A stretch of 9,124 nt of DNA from Chloroflexota bacterium. Lineage in GTDB: Bacteria > Chloroflexota > Anaerolineae > UBA1429. The stretch lies in assembly GCA_012513725.1 (NCBI GenBank), contig JAAZBQ010000687.1, forward strand, positions 1-9,124, written 5' to 3'. The translations under genes and the position numbers were made by a program. Shown here piece by piece: positions 1-5,546 of the stretch; the first letter of the stretch is position 1, and each line of letters begins with the position of its first letter. The notes under the pieces were generated by a model. That model ran no database searches, had not been told where the DNA came from, and saw only the letters and a program-made list of their open reading frames with translations.

Positions 1-813
1 GTGTGGGTGAACGGCGGCGACCGCATCCCCACCGGCCACGAGGAGACCTACCGCGCCCTGGCCCGGGGCCTCCGCGAGGGGGACGACGGCGCCCACCCCA
101 TCACCTACCATCCCTGCGGGTGGCGCTCCTCCGCCCAGTTCTTTCACACCGAGGACTGGCTGGACCTGAACATGATCGAGACGTGGACCGAGTGGGCCAA
201 GGTGTACCCGGCGGTGATGGCCGATACGCTCCTGACCCCGCATAAGCCGGTGATCCTGGGCGAGGGCGCCTATGAGAACGGCCCCGAGTATCCCCAGGGC
301 CCCATCACGCCGCTCATCGTGCGGCGCCAGGCTTGGTGGGCGTTCATGGCCGGCGGGTTCATGACCTACGGCCAGGACCGCATGTGGCGCATGGGCCCCG
401 GCTGGGCCGACACGTTCGACACCCCCGGCGCGGTGCAGATGGGCGTGTTCCGGCGGATCGCCACGTCGCGCCCCTGGTGGCGGATGGTGCCCGACCAGGG
501 GGTGTTCGCCAGCGGCGTCTCCTCCGAGCGCACGCTGAACGCCGCCCTGCGCACCACCGACTCGACGTGCATCATGGTCTACCTCGCCAGCCAGTGCCAC
601 GTCCTCCTGCACCTGGACAAGATACTGGCCCGGGAGGTCCGCGCCACGTGGGTGGATCCGCGCACCGGCGAAGAGCAGGACGCGGGGAGGTACACCACGG
701 GCAACAACGTCCCCGGCCGCGTCTTTCCCCGGGGGGAAAAGGCCTGGTTCTCGACCCCCGGCCACTGGGAGGACGCCGTGCTGATCCTGGACGCGGTGCC
801 AGATAGCAGGTAG
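1..813 (+). CDS. DUF4038/GH140-type glycoside hydrolase, C-terminal part (5' truncated by window)
   Basis: The frame is open from base 1 and ends with TAG at 811-813, so 270 residues of a longer protein are seen. The WVNGGDR stretch at the very start resembles an internal strand of the (beta/alpha)8 barrel in DUF4038 (apiosidase-like, GH140) proteins. Family members run to roughly 420-450 residues, so the GTG at position 1 is probably not the true start. Residues 35-130 (ITYHPCGWRSS, then KPVILGEGAYENG around 82-94, then a W-rich segment near 112-130) fit the end of the barrel. E88 or E92 probably corresponds to the conserved Glu of the family's (G)EPxYE motif; I cannot choose between them. 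Residues about 150-266 look like the small beta domain called putative collagen-binding (Collagen_bind_2) that usually follows DUF4038. The expected role is hydrolysis of a plant-type or pectic oligosaccharide. Substrate is unknown. Family call is fairly secure, specificity is not. Confidence 0.8.
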   Translation: MWVNGGDRIPTGHEETYRALARGLREGDDGAHPITYHPCGWRSSAQFFHTEDWLDLNMIETWTEWAKVYPAVMADTLLTPHKPVILGEGAYENGPEYPQGPITPLIVRRQAWWAFMAGGFMTYGQDRMWRMGPGWADTFDTPGAVQMGVFRRIATSRPWWRMVPDQGVFASGVSSERTLNAALRTTDSTCIMVYLASQCHVLLHLDKILAREVRATWVDPRTGEEQDAGRYTTGNNVPGRVFPRGEKAWFSTPGHWEDAVLILDAVPDSR

Positions 814-820
814 TCAAGAG

Positions 821-945
821 GTACACGGATTGCACGGATGTGCCGGATTGCACGGATAAAGAAGGAGACCCATACCAATGCCTGCTGACCCGTAACGATC
901 CCTGTTCCGTCTTTCCGTGTAATCCGTCTATCCGTGGCATCCGTG
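821..945. repeat. Inverted array of a 9-nt word (CACGGATTG / AATCCGTGN)
   Basis: Left arm at 824-857 holds four copies of a CACGGATTG-like word with CGGAT starting at 826, 835, 844 and 853, an exact 9-nt period. Right arm at 912-945 holds four complementary ATCCGTG-like words, with CCG at 915, 924, 932 and 941. The arms can pair across about 55 nt of unrelated sequence, so this is a non-coding palindromic element filling the gap between two genes. Its right end lies immediately before the ribosome-binding site of the next gene, and the alternative GTG start at 934 lies inside it. I recall similar word arrays from intergenic DNA of other environmental prokaryotes, but did not check this. Confidence 0.75.
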
Positions 946-960
946 GTAAGAGGGGGTGAG

Positions 961-2037
961 ATGGCCGAGATGACGATGCGCGACAGGATCCTGGCGGTGG
1001 TGCGGGGGGAGGAGATGGACCGGGTGCCCTTTGTGATGTACGAGGGGATCATGCCCCGGCGGACGGCGCGCGCCATCCTGGGCGCCGGGCCGGATGGCGG
1101 CAGCCGCATCGGCGTCATGCGCTGGTCGCGGGTGCATCGGGTGGATACGCCCCACTGCCGGATCGATGCCGAGGATTACATGGTCGGCGACACCCATTGG
1201 CGGCGGAACATCCTGCATACCCCGGCCGGCGACCTCGTCGAGGAGCGGGCGTTCGAGCCGACGTACTCGTCCTCGTCGATCCGCAAGCACTATGTCGAGG
1301 AGGCCGCCGATTACCCCGCCTTGTGGGCCTACCTCGAGGACGGCGTCATCCGCGAGGACTATGCCCAGTTCCACAAGGACGCCGCCGACCTGGGCGAGGA
1401 CGGCACGCCCCTGGTGGCCATCGAGCGCACGCCCTACCAGCAACTGTGGGTGCAGTGGGTGGGGCTGGGCACGCTGGGGTACCATATTGCCGACTACCCC
1501 GACCTGGTGATGCGCACGGTCGAGATCCTGGACCGGCGGGCGCGGGAGATCATGGAAATCGCCGCCCGGTCGCCGGCCGAGTTCATCGACTTTCCCGACA
1601 ACATCACCGCCCCGGCCATCGGGCCCCGGCGCTTTGCCGAGTACTGCGTGCCCTATTACAACGCCCTGGCCGACATGCTGGCCGAGCGGGGCGGGGTGGT
1701 GTTCGTGCACACGGACGGCGACCTCCGGCCGCTGTGGGGCCTCCTGGCGGCGAGCAAGGTGGGCGGGCTGGACTCGCTGGCGCCGGCGCCGGATAACGAC
1801 ACCTCGGTGGCCGACGCGGCGCGGCTCTTTCCGGAAAAGCGGCTGTTCGTGAACTTTCCCTCGTCGCAGCACCTCCTGCCGGCCGAGGGGGTGCGGGCGG
1901 TGGCGGACGAGATCCTGGCCGCCGCGGGGCACACGGGGCGGCTGCAGATCCAGCTGTCGGAGAACGTCCCCCCGACGACGTGGCGGACGAGCCTGCCGGC
2001 CATCGCCGAGGCGGTGGAGGCGTTCGGGCGGCCTTAG
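961..2037 (+). CDS. Uroporphyrinogen decarboxylase (URO-D) superfamily protein, not canonical HemE
   Basis: The product is 358 residues, typical for the superfamily. ATG at 961 was chosen because AGGGGG at 951-956 is a Shine-Dalgarno match; an in-frame GTG at 934 would add nine residues encoded by repeat DNA. The opening MTMRDRILAVVRGEEMDRVPF is the usual start of URO-D-like methyltransferase-type proteins. Residues about 208-255 (FIDFPDNITAP, IGPRRFAEYCVPYY, VVFVHTDGD) match the conserved barrel core, with H250 and D252 in the HxDG position. The Arg-rich RQAGR-type segment of HemE is absent, and no Cys follows H250, so the full Cys-containing zinc site of MtaA/CmuA-type corrinoid methyltransferases is not evident. 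It is therefore neither a clear haem enzyme nor a clear corrinoid methyltransferase. It follows the glycosidase gene on the same strand across a 147-nt repeat gap. Reaction unknown. Confidence 0.85.
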   Translation: MAEMTMRDRILAVVRGEEMDRVPFVMYEGIMPRRTARAILGAGPDGGSRIGVMRWSRVHRVDTPHCRIDAEDYMVGDTHWRRNILHTPAGDLVEERAFEPTYSSSSIRKHYVEEAADYPALWAYLEDGVIREDYAQFHKDAADLGEDGTPLVAIERTPYQQLWVQWVGLGTLGYHIADYPDLVMRTVEILDRRAREIMEIAARSPAEFIDFPDNITAPAIGPRRFAEYCVPYYNALADMLAERGGVVFVHTDGDLRPLWGLLAASKVGGLDSLAPAPDNDTSVADAARLFPEKRLFVNFPSSQHLLPAEGVRAVADEILAAAGHTGRLQIQLSENVPPTTWRTSLPAIAEAVEAFGRP

Positions 2038-2250
2038 AAGAGAAGAAGGTAACGCAGAGGCGCAAAGGGGCAAAGACGCAAAGAAGAAAGAGGGACGCAG
2101 AGGCGGGGAGGGAAGACGCGGAGACGCAGAGGGGAGGTGACTCCCCTTCCCGGAAGCTGCTGGGCCGTCCGCGGCACGGCTTCCGGGAAGGTTCTTCAGC
2201 AAGAGCAACGCAGAGCCGCAGAGCAAGACGCGGAGGCGCAGAGAGTCAAG
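2038..2250. repeat. Left arm of long purine-rich repeat (blocks A and B)
   Basis: Block A (2038-2160) and block B (2180-2250) are built from 8-nt words such as GCAGAGGC and GCAAAGGG; GCRRAG starts at 2054, 2062, 2070 and 2078, and again at 2210, 2218, 2230 and 2238. Positions 2094-2133 are the exact reverse complement of 2497-2536 (40 nt), and 2180-2225 of 2601-2646 (46 nt). Palindromes of the type CTTCCSGGAAG mark the block edges (2146-2156, 2180-2190). No ribosome-binding site or plausible protein is seen here. The next stretch, 2251-2470, separates the arms and shows no gene, RNA or repeat that I recognise. Confidence 0.8.
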
Positions 2251-2470
2251 GGAGGCTATTCACCCGCAGGGCACCGGCCTGGAATGAGTGTCGGTCTGTG
2301 CGCCGAGGAGTGCCGACGCTGCGCTGAACGCTACCGAACAGTTGCGAACGGGCGAACGACCACGGGGGACCGGGACATCAGCGTCCGGCAGACACGCGAT
2401 GCCGACCGATCTGTCCTCCCCGCTCAGATCTCCGTTCATCCTTGGAGCCTTCCCGGACCCAAAGGGCAAG

Positions 2471-2665
2471 GCAGCTTCCGGGAAGGGAAACCCCTTCCCT
2501 CTGCGTCTCCGCGTCTTCCCTCCCCGCCTCTGCGTCCGCCTTGCGCCTTTGCCCCTTTGCGGCTTGGCGTTATTCTTCTCTTCTCTGCGTCTCTGCGTCC
2601 TGCTCTGCGGCTCTGCGTTGCTCTTGCTGAAGAACCTTCCCGGAAGGCAAGGCACCTTCCGGGAA
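2471..2665. repeat. Right arm of long repeat (blocks A and B, opposite orientation)
   Basis: Read on the minus strand, 2646 to 2471 is one continuous unit of about 176 nt: block B, then block A, bounded by CTTCCSGGAAG palindromes at 2473-2483 and 2636-2646. Another such palindrome follows at 2655-2665. On the plus strand the words appear as CTCTGCGT with an 8-nt period. Block order differs from the left arm (A-B there, B-A here on the equivalent strand), so this is not a simple hairpin but two oppositely oriented, differently cut copies of one unit. It lies between the stop codons of two convergent genes. Confidence 0.8.
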
Positions 2666-2684
2666 GGAAGAGGGCCGGGAAGGC

Positions 2685-2717
2685 AAAAGGGAGCCGCCCC
2701 CATGGGGGCGGCTCCCT
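2685..2717 (-). terminator. Intrinsic terminator of hppA
   Basis: Positions 2688-2717 are a perfect 30-nt palindrome (GGGAGCCGCCCCC arm centred on CATG). On the minus strand it lies about 28 nt after the hppA stop codon and is followed by TTTT (complement of 2685-2688) and then GCC. The plus-strand side has no T run, so it should work mainly for leftward transcription. The short T run makes the strength uncertain. Confidence 0.8.
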
Positions 2718-2745
2718 CTGTTGTGCCTCTGGAGGGTGTTGGACC

Positions 2746-4755
2746 CTACAGGCTAAAGATCGAGAAGCGGGCGATAAAGGCGCCAAAGACCGTGGCCACC
2801 AGCGACATCACGGTGATCAGGGTGTTCAGCGAGGGGCCGGCGGTGTCCTTGAAGGGATCGCCGACGGTATCGCCGACCACGGCCGCCTTGTGGGCCTCCG
2901 AGTTCTTGCCGCCATGGGCGCCGTCTTCGATGTACTTTTTCGCGTTATCCCACAGGCCGCCCGAGTTGGCCATCAACAGGGCAAAGATGATGCCCGTGAC
3001 GATGGAGCCGGCCAGGAACCCGCCCAGCGCCGCCACGCCAAACAGGATACCCACGGCGATCGGGGTAACCAGGGCGAGGATACCGGGGATGATGAGCTCC
3101 TTCAGCGCGCCCTGTGCGGCGATATCCACACAGCGGCGGCTATCGGGCCGGGCCTTGCCTTCCAGCAGGCCGGGGATCTCTTGGAACTGCCGGCGGATCT
3201 CGGTGACCATACGGTCGGCGTTGCGGCCCACCGAGAGCATCAGGAGCGCCGAGAAGAGCGGGGGCATCATGCCGCCGAGGAACACCCCGACGATAACGCC
3301 CGGCGAGAGCAAGTCGAGGTTCACCAGGTCGACCGTCTCCGCATAGGCGCTAAAGAGCGCCAGCACGGTGAGGGCCGCGGCGCCGATGGCAAAGCCCTTG
3401 GTGATGGCCTTGGCCGTGTTTCCGGCGGCGTCCAGCCGGTCGCAAATGGCGATGGTCTCTTCGTCCTCTTGCCCAGCCTCGGCGCAGCCCTTGGCGTTAT
3501 CCACGATGGGGCCATACGCGTCGGAGGACATGATCATGCCGGTGATGGCCAACATGCCCACTGCGGCGATCGACACGCCATAGGTGCCCGGCACGCCGGC
3601 GTTCTCGGCCAGCATCCAGGCGGCCACCATCGCCACGCAGATGCCCAAAATCGAGGGCACGATGCTCAGCAGGCCGTAGGAAAAGCCCTGGATGATGACG
3701 ATGGCCGGGCCGCTGTTCGCGGCGCCCGCCGTGGCCTGGACGGCCTTCTGGTCGATGTCGGTGAACGCATCGGAGGTAAAGCCGATGACGATGCCGGCGA
3801 GGAGGCCGGCGATGGCCGGGAGGATGACGCCCCACGGCCGGTCGATCCCGAGGGCAAACACCGACGCCGAGCCGAGCACGATGAACACGCCGGTGGTGGC
3901 CAGGGTGCCGGTGTTCAGGGCGCGGCCGGGGTCGTTGGAGCCCGGGCGCACAAAGTACATGCCGGCGAGCGAGGAGAGGATGCCGGCGGCGCTGAGCACC
4001 AGCGGCAGGATGACATAGCGAACGTCGGCAAAGACGACGCTACCGAGGATCATGACGGCGACGACACTGGCCACATAAGAGTCCAGGATGTCGGCGCCCA
4101 TACCGGCCACGTCACCGACGTTGTCGCCGACGTTATCGGCGATCACGGCGGGGTTGCGGGGGTCGTCCTCGGCGAGGCCAAACTCGACCTTGCCCACCAG
4201 GTCGGCGCCGATATCGGCCGTCTTGGTGTAGATGCCGCCGCCCGCCTTGGCGAGGAGGGCCAGCTGGCTGGCGCCGAACGAAAAGCCCAGCACCACGTCG
4301 GCGTCGTCAAAGATCATGTACAGGAGGGTCATGCCGATGAGGGAGAACCCCACCACGGCAAGGCCCATCACGGCGCCGGCGTTAAAGCCCACCGGAAACG
4401 CCTGTACCAGGCTGGTGCGGGCTGCCCAGGCCACCTTGGCGTTCGCCCGGGTGGCAATGTACATCCCCGCGTAGGCGGCGGCGGCGGAAAAGACCGCGCC
4501 CAGGATAAAGGCGACCGCCGTCTCCCAGCCCAGGGCAAAGAACACGACGATCGTGATGACGACCGTCAGCCCGCCCAGGGCGACGAACAACCGCTGCAGG
4601 TACGCCGCAGCGCCCTCCTGGACGGCCACCGAAAAGGCCTCCATCTCGGGGTTCTCGTTCGGCTGAGCCATCACCCAGCGGTAAAAGTAGGCGGCCACCC
4701 CCATGGAGATAAGCCCCGCCGCAAGTGCTACTATCTCCCACAACGTAATACCCAT
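2746..4755 (-). CDS. hppA: K+-independent membrane-bound pyrophosphatase, probably H+-translocating
   Basis: The 669-residue integral membrane enzyme would couple hydrolysis of pyrophosphate to phosphate with ion pumping; length fits bacterial M-PPases, which have about 16 membrane helices. The start is the ATG at 4755, preceded by a perfect AGGAGG five nt upstream; upstream in-frame starts lack one. Signature motifs are present in order: GGIYTKTADIGADLVGKVE at 173-191, EDDPRNP at 196-202, DNVGDNVGD at 207-215, SDAYGPIVDN near 411-420, WDNAKKYIE at 602-610, and GDTVGDPFKDTAGPS near 628-642. GNTAKAITKG (445-454) carries Lys449 and Thr452 at the sites where K+-dependent enzymes have Ala and Gly/Ala, so the enzyme should not need K+. 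Asp225 (ADILDSY) replaces the usual Glu of FESY/FETY, a residue tied to ion transport and selectivity. H+ rather than Na+ pumping is inferred from the K+-independent class. It is monocistronic, with its own promoter, leader and terminator. Confidence 0.96.
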   Translation of the reverse strand: MGITLWEIVALAAGLISMGVAAYFYRWVMAQPNENPEMEAFSVAVQEGAAAYLQRLFVALGGLTVVITIVVFFALGWETAVAFILGAVFSAAAAYAGMYIATRANAKVAWAARTSLVQAFPVGFNAGAVMGLAVVGFSLIGMTLLYMIFDDADVVLGFSFGASQLALLAKAGGGIYTKTADIGADLVGKVEFGLAEDDPRNPAVIADNVGDNVGDVAGMGADILDSYVASVVAVMILGSVVFADVRYVILPLVLSAAGILSSLAGMYFVRPGSNDPGRALNTGTLATTGVFIVLGSASVFALGIDRPWGVILPAIAGLLAGIVIGFTSDAFTDIDQKAVQATAGAANSGPAIVIIQGFSYGLLSIVPSILGICVAMVAAWMLAENAGVPGTYGVSIAAVGMLAITGMIMSSDAYGPIVDNAKGCAEAGQEDEETIAICDRLDAAGNTAKAITKGFAIGAAALTVLALFSAYAETVDLVNLDLLSPGVIVGVFLGGMMPPLFSALLMLSVGRNADRMVTEIRRQFQEIPGLLEGKARPDSRRCVDIAAQGALKELIIPGILALVTPIAVGILFGVAALGGFLAGSIVTGIIFALLMANSGGLWDNAKKYIEDGAHGGKNSEAHKAAVVGDTVGDPFKDTAGPSLNTLITVMSLVATVFGAFIARFSIFSL

Positions 4756-4760
4756 AATCG

Positions 4761-4766
4761 CCTCCT
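4761..4766 (-). promoter_or_regulatory. Shine-Dalgarno site of hppA
   Basis: AGGAGG on the minus strand with a 5-nt spacer (CGATT) to the ATG at 4755. It decides the start against upstream in-frame candidates, including an ATG at 4773 and a TTG at 4926, neither of which has such a site. Confidence 0.85.
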
Positions 4767-4869
4767 GGTCCATGAAAGAAACGTTGATAGAGGGGCTCGC
4801 CCATAGCCAGGCGGCGTCCTCTTTGGCCCACGGGAGAACAGTGGCATCGAGTGGCGTACGTGTGGCGTG

Positions 4870-4897
4870 AAAAAGCGGTCCCGCCACAGGGGACCGC
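4870..4897 (-). terminator. Terminator-like hairpin inside the hppA leader (possible attenuator)
   Basis: On the minus strand, GCGGTCCC (4897-4890) and GGGACCGC (4882-4875) form an 8-bp perfect stem with a 7-nt loop, followed directly by TTTTT (4874-4870). It lies about 55-85 nt after the expected transcription start and about 115 nt before the hppA ATG, so it would stop hppA transcription unless overridden. Upstream, CCCGGT (4955-4950) can pair with ACCGGG (4905-4900), enclosing about 45 nt and ending 2 nt before the terminator stem. This resembles aptamer-plus-terminator architecture, but no known riboswitch class was recognised. The same flanks (GGGCTGCGGT...ACCGCTTTT) recur in hairpins at 5079-5107 and 5214-5250, so it could instead be a dispersed repeat. 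Confidence 0.6.
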
Positions 4898-4960
4898 AGC
4901 CCGGTCGCCAGACGGCATAATAACAAAATGATGCGCCGCGCGATAGCTCACCGGGTACTC

Positions 4961-4988
4961 ATCATACGCGCCCGCCGCACCTTGTCAA
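4961..4988 (-). promoter_or_regulatory. Sigma70-type promoter of hppA
   Basis: On the minus strand, TTGACA (4988-4983, perfect -35) is followed by a 16-nt spacer and TATGAT (4966-4961, five of six matches to TATAAT). Transcription should start near 4954, giving a leader of about 200 nt before the ATG at 4755. This is the strongest promoter match I found in this GC-rich window. Confidence 0.75.
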
Positions 4989-5059
4989 CTCACAGCGCAG
5001 GAGAAGCGTTCGGTTGGCCCTCCGCCCTCCTCTCAGAGCAGGCTGTTTCCGTTCCGCCT

Positions 5060-5113
5060 CGAGATGAGGGGGGCTTTTATGGGCTGCGGTGGCTTGCCAC
5101 CGCTTTTCGTACT
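5060..5113. repeat. Hairpin repeat copy 2 (plus-strand orientation)
   Basis: GCGGTGGC at 5086-5093 and GCCACCGC at 5096-5103 form a compact stem, preceded by ATGGGCT and followed by TTTTC. The reverse complement continues to align with copy 3 past the stem (CAGCCCATA, then AG and a C-rich stretch, then GAGGCGGAAC-like sequence). Copies 2 and 3 therefore form imperfect inverted arms around 5114-5203. No plus-strand gene lies upstream that would need a terminator here. Confidence 0.6.
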
Positions 5114-5203
5114 GGACAACGAGCCTACCGTGGGACGGAGACCGGTCTGGGCTCCAGGCCGATCAAGACAGGAGGCGGGTCTGACGTAGGCAGGACATGC
5201 GTA

Positions 5204-5290
5204 GTGCTGGGAGGAAAAGCGGTGGCACCTTCGGCCACCGCAGCCCATAGAAGAGGCCGCCCTTAATGAGGTGGAGCGGCGCATCCTTTT
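5204..5290. repeat. Hairpin repeat copy 3, first unit of an 87-nt tandem pair
   Basis: GCGGTGGC (5219-5226) and GCCACCGC (5234-5241) form an 8-bp stem with a 7-nt loop, preceded by AAAA and followed by AGCCCATAGAAG. GTGGCACC at 5222 recurs at 5309, a period of 87 nt. The surrounding sequence, including GCTGGGAGGAAAAG against GCTGTGGGAGGACAAG and the CATAGAAGA tail, is repeated with perhaps 70% identity by eye. Confidence 0.6.
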
Positions 5291-5375
5291 GCTGTGGGAG
5301 GACAAGGAGTGGCACCTTCCGGCACCGCCCCTCATAGAAGAAGCGGCCCGTCTGGAGGTGCGGCGGGGGGTATCG
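5291..5375. repeat. Hairpin repeat copy 4, decayed second tandem unit
   Basis: This unit starts with GCTGTGGGAGGACAAGGA, carries GTGGCACCTTCC at 5309-5320 and ends in CATAGAAGA plus a GC-rich tail. The right stem arm has GGCACCGC instead of GGCCACCGC, so pairing is weakened. It looks like a degenerate copy of the unit before it and leads into the probable promoter of the lipoprotein gene. Confidence 0.5.
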
Positions 5376-5393
5376 TTGTGAGAGGCAGAGGGT

Positions 5394-5422
5394 TTGACGG
5401 GCGACGCCCCATCGGATATCCT
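5394..5422 (+). promoter_or_regulatory. Probable promoter of the lipoprotein gene
   Basis: TTGACG at 5394-5399 (five of six) is followed by a 17-nt spacer and TATCCT at 5417-5422 (four of six). It would start transcription near 5429 and give a leader of about 117 nt. The -10 is only fair, so the call is tentative. Confidence 0.4.
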
Positions 5423-5546
5423 GCGGGTTCCAAGGGCCCGCACCCGATCACCCTCCGTACCCGCACGGCACGCCCGAATCCATCCGCATGTGGGCGCCGC
5501 GTCGCACTCGGCAGCCGGCCCCTGTGCACTGAAGGAGCATGCCCAG

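Noticed and set aside
928..2226. 432-residue minus-strand open frame opposite the URO-D-like gene
   Set aside because: It starts in repeat sequence, has biased composition and lies antisense to a recognised family member.
821..2665. CRISPR array
   Set aside because: The repeated words are 8-9 nt long with no unique spacers of 30-40 nt, and no cas gene is present.
2137..4806. 889-residue plus-strand open frame opposite hppA
   Set aside because: It is the antisense shadow of a well-conserved gene, is rich in His, Gly and Asp as expected for GC-rich antisense frames, begins in repeat DNA and has no ribosome-binding site.
4756..4926. 57-residue N-terminal extension of HppA from a TTG
   Set aside because: It runs through the leader hairpin, lacks a ribosome-binding site, and known M-PPases begin with a membrane helix as the product from 4755 does.
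4382..4951. Minus-strand open frame through the hppA leader, as a possible leader peptide
   Set aside because: It overlaps hppA in another frame without a nearby stop or good ribosome-binding site, so it does not fit a short regulatory leader peptide.
4900..4955. Fluoride or other known riboswitch in the hppA leader
   Set aside because: The AAAC-type pseudoknot elements of the fluoride class are missing and the leader is too short for a c-di-AMP ydaO-type aptamer before the terminator; no known consensus was recognised.
5394..5546. N-terminal extension of the lipoprotein frame
   Set aside because: A signal peptide with lipobox begins exactly at 5547 with a Shine-Dalgarno site; the upstream part includes the putative promoter and does not look like protein.
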